64,000 nt of DNA from Oryzias latipes (GCF_002234675.1 NC_019866.2:13421261-13485260), one strand, 5' to 3'; numbered from the stretch's first letter, positions 22,525 to 35,368 are shown. The notes: generated from the letters alone by a model not told the origin. Numbers and translations are program-made.

Positions 22525-25500
22525 AAATTGTCTTACAACAAACCTGAAAGGTCATAATTTCCTCAAGTGTAAATGTCAGCATTAGGCAATCTTAATTTTC
22601 TGATCAAGTTTACTTTTAGTTTGAACATCTGGTTTGCCTAGCTGATTTAAGTATGAACAAACGTGACATTTGGTAAGTTCTCAGGGATTTCTTTAAAATA
22701 AAATCTTTCATATATTAATTCTACAATTTTGCCTCTTCTGCAGATGCAAATAACTATTATAAAAAAACAACATGATGAAAAGATCTCATAAAGTGACAGA
22801 ATATGCTTTGGTTTTTACTCTCTATCTGTGCTGCTGTTAAAAAGAAACAGGAAATCTTATTTTTTTTTGACAAAATCCCATGGAGTTTGTGAAAAATCTC
22901 TTGAGTGATAAAATTCTATTGGCATTAGCGTCTATTTTGCCAGTATTTATACATCCATGAATGTACATTTCCTTTTGTGTGGATAGTTGTGTTTTTCGAA
23001 AAGTGAAAGTTTCAGAATAAAATTGTCTGGATGATTCCCACAAAGAAACAAAGCAAACTTTCAGGATAATAAATAATTCAACCAACCACAGATGTAGAGC
23101 CTCCTGTGGACTGCAGCTCACATTTTTCTTCATTTTTTGCTATCTGTGGCAGTAACAAACTGTTGCAAATTCCCAAAAAGGGTAGGAAAATATGGGCAAT
23201 AATCATGTTGATTATAAATGACTTCCTGATGTTAAAATACTAAGAAAAGCAACACAAATGAGATTGTTTTGTATCGTATTTATAGCTGTCCCTTCCCATC
23301 TCTCTTTCTGTCATTATTTCCATGTATTACTCACCCACCATCCCACCTCAGAGGACAATATCCCCCACTCTGTCATAAATATGCATTCACTTGCATCCGA
23401 AACACCCACTGTCTTTATTGTCCAGCTTTTCTCTAAAAAACACTAATTTCTGTCTTAAAAAAGGCCTCCTTAATGCTTTCAAAATAGTGTGTGAGTGCCT
23501 TTGTGAGCTGTTTGTCCACAGAATGATGAGGAGGATGAGAGAACCAAATATTAACACATTGTGCTATCTTTATTGCCAAAAAAAAGAAAAAAAAGACAGC
23601 CTCTGTTTTTCTCGGTGTAACCCTGCAGTTGTCCTGGCAACATTAGTCACATCATTTTAATACAACCTGTGTGTTTGCAGGAGCACGTACACAAATGACA
23701 GACAGATGGAGTGGCGTAAATTAAAGGATGCAGAAGAAAGGTGAAAGTGAAGAGGGAGGAGGGACCGTGAGAATAGTTTCCATGGTGACCGTGACATCAT
23801 CAGAGCCTTGTGCATCAATGAGAGTTTTGTCTGCATGTAGGGGAAGCCAAGAACTGGTCCTGAGATGATCAAGGAAGGCGCTTTTTGTGAAACTTAAGTG
23901 GCAAAAATTGTGCTTTGTAGACCAGAAAAATGTGAATTTTTTTTCTTTATCTTTTCTGTTGATTTTTCTTTTCTCTGCTGCCTCTGTGGTGGGTGGATAC
24001 CGCGACCGCTCCGAGTTACGTCAACACACTGTGAAGGTGAATTGTAGGTTTCAATCAGCTTAGCTGCTTTAAATTGGGTCATTATTTTGATGGATGAAGA
24101 GAGGGGAAAGGCATAAGACCGTTCAAAGAACCCTGTCATCACTGATGTGATTAGGGGGTTGTTTACACAGAAATGTAAGCAGGCTAGATTACCAGTAAAA
24201 GAAAAAAACCCAACAAGAGGTCTCAGGTAAAATAATAAAAGTATCTCTAAAACAATTTTGAAAAATTTGTTTATCAGTGGAAATAATAATAAGAACAATT
24301 TTTTAAAGCACGACCAAAATTTGGAGAAAGTTCAATAAAAAACCAGGAATGTTTTACAGGAGGAACATAAAAAAAAGAAGCTGCCATTGAGGTCTTGGGT
24401 TAGAAAATCCAAAAGCTGTGCCCCTGTATAATAGAAAATTCTCAGCACAAGTTATGAAAGACAGATGTTCCAAAAGAAAAATGGGAAATCACAGTTTTGC
24501 ACAACAGACTGGATGATTGGGTGAAGGTGATGTTCTCAAAGAGGCCTACACTTCATTGAGTCTGATGAAACAGAAAAATGACTTTTTTTAACAAGTAGAG
24601 GTTTCATTGAAATAGTTTATACACTTAATTGTTTTCAAGATATAAAAGAATTCTGGTTTCAAAAGTCCGAGACATCTGTCAAAAAACCTGTTGTGTTTGC
24701 TGCTGTACGATGCTTTTTGAACCATAAAAAACAAAACTATGTCCCATTTATTCACCCTGAACATACTAAAGTATTCTGCAGAGTTCCCTAACCCATAAGA
24801 ACTCTGACCCATAGTTTCTTAAAAATAAAATTGTATATTTTACCAAAAACCAAGTGGACCACTCATTTTTCTGTTAAGCTGATGTCACTATGGGTTTTCA
24901 TGGTCTAATCAACTTCAAACAACTTCCTTTAAATGTCTGAGAGGTCACAACCTTAGTCACATGTCCTCGGAGTCCCTCCCACTTTCTCCAGTGAACTCAC
25001 CAGTTGTCCAAAGACATCATCCATGGCACCATTATGTCAAATACAAAGATTTGTGTGTGAGTGGTGAGCCAGGGGTCAATGCTTTGATGTCTTATCGACA
25101 GGGTCAGCACTTTTAGGGGCACAAAATCTCAATTAAAAAAGGTAGTTAGTGTTTTGGGGCATCTTTTAGAAGTCATTTTATCACTTTATATGAGTGTAAG
25201 GTGGTGTTTTCTACAATTAATTTTATAAGCAATTGTACTTTTTTTTGTAAAAAGCATACAAAAATCCAAACCAACGACACAACTCTTGTTAGTTTTCCTT
25301 TCCAACTGGTTTGCATGTACCACTCTGTCATCTAATATTTGCACACATTTGCGACAGAGGCTAAATAAAGGGAAAGGTTGATATCCTGTTCGGATTTTAA
25401 GTATGCATCACTCACTCCATGATGCCATATCTGTTTCAAAAACAGGTACAACCAACGGCTGCCGAGAGTCCTGCTCAGCTGTCAGAGTTAGCACATATCT

Positions 25501-28500
25501 GTGTGCATGTTACTCATTGATAATGCAGCTGGAGATCTGGCATGACTCAGGCTCTCAGAAGCATGCATATTCAGACACGGTGCTGCGCCAAGACTATGGA
25601 GTTCTTTGAAATGAACACAACTGACTGTAACTATTATTAAAATTGTGCATTTTGTCTGCTTTCCACATAACGGATGATTATATGTTGCTGACCTAAGAGA
25701 AACTTGAGTGAAGGTTCAAATTCTCATAAAATCTTTAAAACAAGCAATACTGTTTTGAGCCAGATTGACGTGTTCTTTGACCTGAAAATATATGTCAAAA
25801 TGCCCAATAAAAAAGGAGTAAAAGAGACCCTTACCACCTTCACGTTTTACATTTGAGATAATTAAATATATACTTTTCCTTCTAAACACCTGACAATAAA
25901 TGCATCTTAAAATCATATTTTACCTTATCTTTCACCAAACATTGTGGAAAAAAAGCTTTTAAAAATGGTTAAAAAAAGGTTAACAATTGAAATTACCAAC
26001 CAAAATAAACCATAATTTAAAGTTTTCTTTTCTGTTTTTGAATAAAACTTGTGACCTAAAAAACATTTTGAAGTATTTGTGTCTTTAAAATTCATTACAA
26101 CGAAATATAAAAACAGAAAAAGACTATAAATATTACAGACAAAGGCATTTGGTTCAAGTATGAGAGTTTGGTTTCAGTCAATACCAAATCAGTTTTCCTG
26201 GAGAAAAAGCTTCTTACATAACCATTGAATTCATTTGCATAATATTTACATAACCATAAGGCTTGAAAGAAAACAAAACTCCCTGAAGTTCACCACTTTT
26301 TTTAACTAGTTGAGGAAGACACAGCAGCAACTTTTATTATATAAAGAATGCTCAGGATGTGACGTTTTTTCTCGGCAATGTTACATGATCAGTAGAATTA
26401 GCTATGGATCTTAAAATGGGTTGCAGACTGGTACGATATGTTTGTTTTTTTAATAAACTGGAAACCCTGTTTTTTTCCCCTCTAATGAGGGAAGCGCTCT
26501 GCTTCCTTTTGGTGCTGCTCTATCTGTTGTCTTGTAAATAAAACTCTATTCTGTTGATTCCTTCATTTTGACAGATAAAACAACACAGATTTTCAGATTT
26601 TGGCTAAAATCAGCATAATCATCACTAAAAGACCACTGGGAACGCTTTGAAAATAGATGATCGGAGTGGGGCTTCAAATAATGGTCTGCTGTGGAAAGAT
26701 TAGAATGCCAATTTGAGATTTCGTCATTGCCGCTTCATCTATTGATTCTGCGCACAAATGAGTGATACAGGCGTGCTCTGCTCATGCTCTATAGGTGATG
26801 GTAATTATGCATTCAGATATGGACTCCGGCCTGCTCAGAGATGCATGAAATTGTGTCCATCTCTTAGAAGGTTTCTGAGTACCGGTATATAGATTCAAGG
26901 AAGTATTTTTCCACATTCTCCCTCTGGTCAATACAACCGTGGAATTATTACCCCCCTCCTCTCTCTTTTCCCCCCTTCATCTTCCTTCTCTGTTTTCTGG
27001 CTCTATCTCTACTTTCATCTATCAGGCACACGTCTCTGCAGACGGCTCCTGCTGTGTACTTTTAATTCCTCTCTGTGAATCCTAATTGCCTGCTGCGTCT
27101 GCCCATGGACAGGTCTAATCAGAATTATGAGAAGAGCATCGGACTGCAGTCCAAAACCCTCCTGAAGTGTTTTTAATCACGCTCTCTCTGCTTGTCTGGA
27201 GGTGGTCTTCACTCTGATGACTTGAATTTGTTTAAACAGGAAATCAGTTTTTCTGTCTGCTACTGTACAAGTTTAATTACCTGATTTTTTTTCCTCCTAG
27301 CTCCTTTTTTATTGATGTTCTTTGCCTTTTGACTTTTTTCCTGGTAACTGTAGAGCCCAGGCCTTCGTATCCTCCAAACTATTTGTATACATCAGCTCAT
27401 GTCCCCCACTAACTGCTATTGTGATGATGCTATTTTCACAAAATGCTTCAAAAGTGGCCCAATTACGAGAAGCTCCACAAGTCAATGAGCGTTTGCTCTG
27501 ATGCATCACCACAAAATTCCCCTGGCAACATTTGCAGGTTGTAATTGACCCATATGGGTGGAAGATGTAAAATAGTACAGGCCAAGTTCATGGAAACCCA
27601 CAAGAAGTGGGGGCAAAAGTGTAAAGAAAGCTCTCAGATTCAACTTTTCTCTGTGTGTTGAGTAGTTCTGTGGACTTTGTTTCCCAAACATAAAGTCTAA
27701 ACTCATAATGAGAGGATTTTAAAAGTTTTTCTTCACAGAGCTTTTTCACATGAAAAAGAAATCTCCTGTAAATAGAACGTCACCAGGAGGTTCTCAACTA
27801 TTTTTTTCTCACATCCTGAACCCCGCAGGAGGGCAAAAGAGGCAAACAAGAGGTTTATTAACACCATTTTCTGTTGTTTTCGCATGAAGAAAAAGTTACA
27901 TTTGGATGATTTGGGTGTGAAAGTTGGTCAAAAACATACCATCCAGCAGAGGTTGTGGAACAAAAATCTCCAAAAGCCCTGTCTTCTGCTTGCATTTCTT
28001 TTTCATCCTCTCCTTCTAGTCTTTTGGGGGGTTTTTTGGGCTGAATCTTGACCATGAGCAGACACCAGAAAATGACTTTGTGGGGGTGAGAGGATTATAA
28101 AAACAAAGGGAGCAGTTCGAATCACCCTTTCCCGAGGCATCCAGGCACACTTTCAAACTCCATCAGCAGAAACAGGACTTTTATGTGAATTCCTACAATA
28201 CAGCTCCTTCTCCAGAGTTGTGTGTACCAGGGTTTCTACGCCCGTGGGCTTGTCAAAAATAGATCTCCTCTTCCAAGTGCAACACTATAGGATATTTTAT
28301 GTAACACGCAGCCATGGATCTTTGCTCTTATTGTTATTCATGCCGCCGTCTGGCACATTCAGTCCTGCTGTTTGGGACTCGCATGCAACATGTACCATGT
28401 CCCAGCATCTGGGAGACAGCCCAGCCGGAAGTCAGACTTCTTTTAAACGACTGTCAACTCAACGAAATACTTTACATTCAGACGGCGTGAAGGATGGAGG

Positions 28501-29719
28501 ATCCAAAAAAAAAAAAAGGATAATAAATAAAACAAGGTAACCAAGGTGATGTCAGGCACTAACCAAAATCAGAACTGATGTTGCCTGTCAGTGCCTCAGA
28601 TGAATCACAAATACCTCCACATCTTTCTCTTATCTGTCCAGTAGCTTTATCGTGTCTCATAACTGAATTGATTCTCTTTGTCCTTCAGGCACTGTAGGGT
28701 GTAGCTCTATCATTCGAGTCAGTTAATGTGCACGGAGCCATTAAAGGGAGGTGCACTTATGTCAATATCCATAAAGGTTTGCATTGGATTTCTTTCCTTT
28801 CTTATGTTGCTGTTTTAATTATACTATCACATCAGGTGCAAACATGAGGTAATAAAGTCAAAAGGGCCCAGTTGAAGTTTTACCAGTGATTTACGGGCCA
28901 AAAAAGACATTGTAATGGTTGCAAAATGTGACAATGAGTTAGAGATGTTCCAATTTATTTTCATGCAACAACAAAAAATATCAAATATAACCAAGGCCTT
29001 TATGAGAATCTATAAATCAACAAATGTGATCAGACTCAACATCCTCAGCTGAAATGCATTTCCTTTGTTTAAAAAGAGAGCACAGATTAGAAATGGGCTG
29101 CTTCACATTCAGCAGCTTCGTGCATTTGAGCCCTGCAATGCTCTCCCCTCCTGATGGCAAATAGATTTATTGATGTTGCACTACTAGCCTTCCATCAGAT
29201 GAATTATGTAACAGCCTGGATGGCTTATGCACAGGAAAGAAAAAAAAAGTATTTATGCTTCTGTCGTGACAACTGCTCACACAACCTCTGCATTTACATA
29301 CACCGCGCCCTGTAAATCCTCCATGTGGATGCATGCTGCGTGACTCACCGCTGGCCACTGGTGCATGATGTCTGATAGGCAGCCCCAGCTGACAAGCTGT
29401 TCGAAAGCTAAAAGAAAATGAAATTGTGTCATCTTTTGCCTACATCCTAGATGTTTGTGATTTGCAAAGAGATGCCACACTAAGTGGGTGACTTTTGCAG
29501 GAGTTCAAGCTATGAAATAAGAAGATGTTTTCCGATGCATTCAAACTAATGCTGATCAATCATGAGCTCTGATTTCTGTCGCTCCTTTCATTCCTTCTTT
29601 ACGTTCCTCTTGTTGAGCTTCAGTATTCTTTTTGCAAAGCGAAGAGGCTGAACCTGAGATCAAAATATTGTACCTGTTGGCTGGAGGTGTACTGTCACAG
29701 ATCCAAAAGGACATACGTT
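22525..29719. other. Intergenic, no gene seen
   Basis: About 7 kb of AT-rich sequence with no recognisable repeat ends. The 134-residue frame at 24298-23894 (minus) is hydrophobic at its start but has no family features and a low-complexity Lys-rich tail. The candidate enhancer at 26.6-27.2 kb is listed separately. Confidence 0.5.
26600..27200. promoter_or_regulatory. Candidate conserved non-coding enhancer (guess)
   Basis: The block contains clustered homeodomain and POU-like words (GGTAATTATGCATTCA at 26801-26816, CCTAATTGCC at 27081-27090, TCTAATCAGAATTATG near 27115) and little low-complexity sequence. No transposon features are visible. Conservation cannot be judged from one sequence. 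Confidence 0.25.
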
Positions 29720-30335
29720 TTCTACTACATTTACACCGGGTGATGCACATTCAAGAACGCACTAAATGGGCATTCTTCAGCAGGCTTTTAGCATATGGTG
29801 TTCAAACCGGACTGTCGCTGCCTGCTACTAGCGCATTTATCTACAATTGGAAGAAGCTTGGCGCAAAATGTCAAAGTGGTGCAAACCTGGCAAATCTTAC
29901 TCCAGGCTTTTTCTTTCACAGCTCTATTCCGAAATACGAAAGACTTGGTGTTACATAATCTCGGGCGGGCAAAACCCGCAACTATTAATATCTCCTCCAT
30001 GATCATGTTTACAACGGTTAGCACATCTGTGTTTTGAAAAGGACACTGCCCACAAGTCACTACCATATCTGAGTCTCCAATTGGTCAAAGGTATGCGTTT
30101 TTATGATTGAGTGAATTTGCAGTCAAAAGTTCTGCTGGTTGAACTCCCAGTGCGTGATTAATGAATGCCTAATTTGTACGTAGAGGTCCCGACCATACTT
30201 CAAAAAATTGCATAGCGGCGCTTCAACGTGAGAATTGCGGAAGCCTGAAACAAGAATTTACTTGCATTTGCATCGAATTTTCCTTGCAAGTGGTCACTTG
30301 AACGCACTTTGCTGATGGCCATGTGGACGCAGCCT
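29720..30335 (+). mobile_element. Dispersed DNA element, family A, copy 1
   Basis: It shares the core GCGCAAAATGTCAAAGTGGTGCAAACCTGGCAA...CTCCAGGCTTTTTCTTTCACAGCTCTATT...AGACTTGGTGTTA with the copies at 45.83-46.37 kb (inverted) and 47.7-48.2 kb. The ends carry ACACCGGG and GGTCACTTGAACGCAC words in inverted arrangement, which suggests a non-autonomous DNA transposon. Borders are approximate. Confidence 0.65.
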
Positions 30336-31631
30336 TACAGTGCAGCTTAGTTCACTACCAAGGATTATTTTTTCCATGTTTGTTTTTTTTTTTCCAACAA
30401 AAAATGTCACAAGAATGCATGTTTTGCATTATAAAAAAATTGAATCAATGTCATATTTAATCAATTCTTTAAAGACTAATATTTACTAAAACTCCCCACG
30501 GGGAGAGTGGCTCTATTGTTGCTCTGTGGGAAAATTTAGATTCTGAAATTCATCTCAGTTTAATTTTGGCTCCATGAAATGGGGGGAAAAAAGACTCCAG
30601 CCCGACCCCCCCGTTTTAACCCGCAGTCTTCGTCTCAATTTGACTCCTGGGTTGCTTGTCTCGCCCACCACCTCATTTGCTCTTCAAAGGGGAAAGCAAA
30701 GCATCTGTCTATTACGAGGAGCCCAGGGCGCTCTGCAGAGCTGTGTTAAGTAATAACAACCAGTGACGTCAAAGGCTTTCCGTCTGAGCTCGAGAGGGGA
30801 GGGCAACCAGGCAGGGGGAAAGAAAAGGGAAAGGAAGGAGGCAAAGCAGACATGGAAGTGTTGTATACAACGGAAGAGGGATCTTGTCTGTTTAGGTGCC
30901 ATTTGTTCGTTTTCATGTAGTATGTGATGATGTATAAATCCAGCACATCCAGAGCAAAGAATCAATTGATTGCTTTGAGACGGAGTTTGAGCTTGACAGC
31001 TCAGAGCAAAACAAACGTTTTTGCAAATATTTAACATATTTCTTAAAAAGTGTGAAGGAAAAAAAAGGTAATTTAGCATAATAAAAATATAAATCTAAGA
31101 CCAGTTGTTGATAGAGAAAATATTTTTTTTATTCTTTGACTTCTGGGTGAGATTACAAAGGTGAGGGTTTTTTAAAGATGTGTTTAAAGGATGTGATGTC
31201 TGAACAGCATGATTTCATTTCCTCTTTAAGGTGTTAGCAGTTTAAAAAAAATCCTCAAATGAACTCAAACACTTTGTAAATGACTTTTTACCTTGTTTCT
31301 GGCTCTGCCCACACTTGCATCACTGGAAACAGACTAAAGGCACTGACGGAGGGGAGGGAGATTAGATATATTTAGGTGTTACACTTCTTCATAAGCAGAA
31401 GTGACAGAGGCTGTAGTGTAGTGGATGCATTAGGCTTTAATCATTAGAGGATTACACCCTAAGACAATATAGCAGTCTTAGCATGCCTCATTATGGCTGC
31501 CGACCTTGCTCTGTCAGGTGACGGCTGTTTATTACTAGTGCAAAGAGGTTTAAGACAGCTTGAGTTTCACAAAATGAGTAGGAAGGAAGTGGAGTGTTTA
31601 CATCCAGAAACAGAAAACAACACATAGGTGG
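30336..31631. other. Intergenic, no gene seen
   Basis: No gene. The stretch near 31400-31560 (TTTAATCATTAG, GTCAGGTGACGG) is non-repetitive and could be regulatory. The 131-residue minus frame at 30684-31079 has no features. Confidence 0.45.
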
Positions 31632-32760
31632 TGTCTGAATTCCCTCCCTAACAACTAAAAAACTATGTAGTGCCCTGGATTTTCACAGCAATTTGGACAC
31701 CATTCTCACTATTATTTTTTATAACATGTCACTGATTTCATTAAGTTAAAACCTAAAAAGTATGAACATTTTACCAAGATTATTTATGAGCCCACTCTTC
31801 CAAAGATAAAAACTTGCATGGTTTATAAATATTTAACCAAAACACTTTATTTCACATGAAAAATCATTTAACATGCAATGCATTGTGGTCTATATTCGCC
31901 AATCTAGTGAGCATTGTTGCACACTATTGACTGTATAAGAGAACTGGACTGAGCAAGTTTGCCATCACCCGTAGAAAATTAGGTCGATTCAGTCGCCATT
32001 TTTTTGCGATGCGGACGTTAACATGTTGGAACCAGATGAAAGCGGACTTGGGAGATTCTGTCAATAAAAATGTTTTGAATATTCAATGCGAGACCACCTA
32101 CTTTTATTGAGGGCATCTAATTGACCAATTTATAGCTTGAATAACTTGCAATAAAGAAAAAATATGGAAATAAAATTAGCAAGATTGGTTAAGAAATGTT
32201 ACTCTGACTGATATAATGATTGAGTAATATTTGGCTTATTGGGACCAGTGGGTACTTGGAACCTGAGGATGGAGGGATCCCTCAGTCCAGTTTCCTTATA
32301 CAGTCAATGATGCACACTGGCTTTTTTACCGATACTTTTGGGAAATTTTTAGGGCACTAGATTTTGGAATTGTAGATTGTGTTGAAATTTTTTAACAACT
32401 CACTACAGTGCACTATAAAGTCTGCCATTTTGTAGTGCTGTCAGAATCTATCGATACTCACTAGATTGGTGAGTGTAGACCTCAATGTTTTGCGTTTGAA
32501 GAATTTTTGTGAAATAATATGTGTTTTTTTAAAACCCTCCACATTTTCATCTTCAGAACACAGTGGATTCATAAATAGTCTTCGTAAAATGTTCCTATTT
32601 ATTAGGTTTTTACTTTGTGAAGGCCTTGACGTCATGTTCGCTGTTAAAAAAAAAAAGTAGTGAGCATATAGTCCAAACTGCTCTTACACTCCAGAGAACT
32701 AGATAGGCCCGCACAATATTGTTTTTTTAATAGTTAGGGAGTAGGAAGGGAATTCGGACA
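31632..32760. mobile_element. MITE, family D, copy 2 (with a nested element)
   Basis: The left end TGTCTGAATTCCCTCCCTA is matched by an inverted right end TGTCCGAATTCCCTTCCTA. The interior aligns with the copy at 7.5 kb. Exact outer borders are uncertain by about five bases because no clean target duplication is visible. It contains a TGACGTCA (CRE) at 32628-32635. Removing the nested 383-bp element leaves about 735 bp. Confidence 0.7.
31926..32308. mobile_element. Nested 383-bp MITE with ~27-bp TIRs and 10-bp duplication
   Basis: It starts ATTGACTGTATAAGAGAACTGGACTGAG-like and ends with the complement, differing at few positions. The flanks GTTGCACACT (31916-31925) and GATGCACACT (32309-32318) are a 10-bp target duplication with one mismatch. 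A long duplication of this kind suggests a Mutator-type family, but the assignment is open. Confidence 0.75.
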
Positions 32761-33121
32761 TAGAAAAGCCATAGAAATTCACTATAGTGCACTCAATTGT
32801 GAGTAGTTAAAGAACTCAGACTCAATTATATATACTTTTAATTGATCCTAAAAATTCACTCGCAGAGTGAATATCTAAGGGTCCAATGTTAAGATATGGT
32901 GTGTCTTTTGTGTTTGATCCATACAAAGAAGGCCTTTGCACACACTTATACAACAAGCACATGACTCCACTCAAGTCAAAGTCCACTCTGTCCCTTCCAT
33001 ACAAGACAGACTGCTGTTTTCCATTACGGAGTTGTCTATGAAAGTAGCATTCCTCCCTTTTAACTGCTCGACTGTGTTTCGTCTACAATATTAGCCCCTC
33101 ACCATAAACAATAAAAACACT

Positions 33122-33164
<43 letters not shown>

Positions 33165-33319
33165 TGCATTACTGCAGCCCCCGAGCACCGAGTTGGTGTC
33201 ATTAGCATAGTTTGATGTGTTAGTGCACTTTAAGCTGGGCGACAGCGTGCGTTTACCAGAGCGATGACGTGCGCTGCCTGCATCAGCACCTTGGATACGG
33301 ATACACCAGTAGGACTCCT
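32761..33319. other. Upstream flank of TOB1
   Basis: AT-rich sequence up to the (TG)n tract, then increasing CpG toward the TOB1 promoter. No gene is seen. Confidence 0.5.
33126..33163. repeat. (TG)n microsatellite upstream of TOB1
   Basis: Uninterrupted TG repeat of 19 units, about 0.8 kb before the predicted TOB1 start site. It could be length-polymorphic close to a promoter. Confidence 0.95.
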
Positions 33320-33965
33320 GCCCCGTTTTCGACCAATCAGCGCTTGTGTTTTCTAGATAGCACACGGCACCACCCACACTGCTGCCAGCTGTATTGTTCC
33401 GCTGCAGGGAATCTCCTTTCAGGCATTAAACCTGTATTCATCCCCATTCCTGCTGCGTTTCAAGCCAAAATGAAATAAATAAATAAATAAAGAAAGAACT
33501 TTCAGGGAACACTACCGTTATTGAAACAGGAATAAGTTAATTTAATTCATGTGATTAAAAAAACACATAAACTGTCCATGTCCAAAGCTCATTGACTAGT
33601 ATTTATACTATTATATATAACGGTTTGTCAAGTTTCAGGTAGGAATAAAAAATGTATCAAAACTACATTATTTCCTTCGCATTATCAGTTTATTTATACC
33701 CTTTTCGTTGTCAGTAAAGACCTATGTTATCTCTGACGCAAACCCTGTGCATGAGAGTCCCTCCCATTTCTTGGAATCAAATGTCCTGATTGACAGCCTG
33801 ATGAGCCAATGAACGCTCGAAAAATGCCGGGTTCCGAGGGAGGGACTTCTCGAACAGGCCAATAGCGTTCGCCAGTATTGTTTTGACCTCTGAAACCGCA
33901 TCACCGCCTCCCTCGTGCCCATGGCGGAGGAAATCTATAAATAAAGGCAACGCAACACAAGAAGG
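33320..33965 (+). promoter_or_regulatory. tob1: TOB1 promoter region (TATA, CCAAT boxes, TALE decamer)
   Basis: The sequence shows a canonical TATAAATA at 33936-33943, about 1.65 kb before the start codon and just ahead of a plausible non-coding exon, so transcription should begin near 33966. Upstream are CCAAT at 33806-33810, CCAAT at 33859-33863 and a further CCAATCAG at 33333-33340. A perfect TGATTGACAG decamer lies at 33787-33796; this is the known PBX-PREP/MEIS composite site. A TGACGTGC CRE-like half site is at 33265-33272. NF-Y binds CCAAT in general; use of these particular boxes is inferred. The stretch is richer in CpG than its flanks, and a (TG)n tract lies just upstream. The TSS position is an estimate from the TATA box. 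Confidence 0.72.
33473..33491. repeat. (AAAT)n microsatellite
   Basis: Four to five AAAT units. Confidence 0.85.
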
Positions 33966-34225
33966 GGACGAAGTTGCGAAACTCCCGTGTAGGAGGGAGC
34001 TGCTCTGCAAGCCTGCTGAAAGAGGACTTTAAACACGCAAAATAACCTTAAGAACAGAAACCGAAGCAAACCGTAAACGCCAATCCTCCGAAACCTACAT
34101 TTACTGGAATATTTTTTGTAAAACTGATAATATATCCTATGTAAAGAAAGTATTTATACTTTATTCCTATTTGCACTAACCAACGGTACTTCAGAACTAC
34201 TGAGAATCTTTATTTTTTACGAAAA
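33966..34225 (+). other. tob1: TOB1 exon 1 (non-coding, 5' UTR)
   Basis: The exon is inferred from the TATA box at 33936 and a strong GTAAGT donor starting at 34226. The only upstream AUG in the whole predicted 5' UTR is at 34139, and it is followed at once by TAA, giving a start-stop minimal uORF (34139-34144). TOB1 genes in vertebrates typically have the whole coding sequence in one exon with a non-coding first exon, and this layout fits. The 5' boundary is approximate; the 3' boundary is well supported by the donor. Confidence 0.65.
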
Positions 34226-35368
34226 GTAAGTATGCCCGACTTCTTTTTCCCGTCTTGTAGTGTCTGCATTTATGTTTGCTGTCGTTTTATAGCCGTGTTC
34301 GCACTTTCTAAGCTGATTTGCTGCGTCAGTCCTGTGGAAGTTAGGGAGGGGTGTACGTGCAGAGACGGTCGGTGTTTGCTATTCGGGTGTTATATTTTCA
34401 TGGAAAAACGGCACCGGCTGTACAAAAAGGGCAATTAATCCCCCATTTTTGACCTTTCTCAACCCCGAAAAGCGACATATTTTGGTAGTTTTTCTCCGCT
34501 AGAGCAACTGGCACAACGATGGCGCAAGATTATATCAATCAACGACAATAAATTCATTTTGCTGTCACACGGTTTTGACGTCACCACCAAGTCGTATATT
34601 TTTTTGTCTTTCTATTTTTAGGAGCTCTAATAATCGAAATGGCTCCTAAAATAGTTTCCTTCAAGCTAGTCGTGAGTCGAGTAGAAATGGGTTCCACCTC
34701 CTCATTGAAAATAGTTCCCTTCAGAGTAAAATGACCGTTTAGAATGTTCTAGATTTTGGTCTCTGAGCCTATCAACAGGTCATTGACAGGCTTTTATCAG
34801 ATCAGGTCGCGTGCCGTGGATGTCCGTGAACGTTTGCACATCATTTTTTTCCACCAAACATATGCTCCAGAGGAAAGGATGTCACCCCCCCCCACTCCCC
34901 TTGAAACCACTAAACATGGGTGTCGACACAGTTTGCCAAGTCTTATTTGGACATTGTTTTCAGTGTGGGGAAGCTCTAGCCTAATGAGATCTCTACACAC
35001 AGAACCAGTCCCGTGACAGAGGTTTAGGAGCTCTGAAATCCAGATCGTTTCCTCACTAACTTGGCTTCCAGCGGGTATTATTGACTAGGCGTTAACTTAG
35101 CTACGTTGACTGTAAATAAATGCACGGTCCTCACCGTACTTTGTCTCCATTCTGCTTTCTGGGGCCACTCTAGCTTATTATGTAAGAAGATTCCCAGCTC
35201 TAGTGAAAGATGGATCTGTGCTCTACTATGTCTGCATACCGATCAGCCATAAACAGATTTTGATTTCTTTATTATATTTTGTCCTCGTTTTTGGTCATTT
35301 CAGATACTTATTTGGTGGATAAGTTGTCTTTCCTCGAGTATTTATCCCCTTTCTTTGTTTTTTTGCAG
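34226..35368 (+). other. tob1: TOB1 intron 1
   Basis: The predicted intron runs from GTAAGT at 34226 to a pyrimidine-rich tract ending TTTTTTTGCAG at 35368. It is 1143 bp long and contains no reading frame that looks coding. The short open frames inside it (for example 34232-34438 and 34756-35016) have no recognisable features. A C-run and mixed low-complexity segments occur near 34885-34900. Confidence 0.65.

Noticed and set aside
23894-24298. 134-residue minus frame with a hydrophobic start
   Set aside because: The hydrophobic part reads from A/T-rich sequence, and no signal-peptide or membrane-protein family fits.
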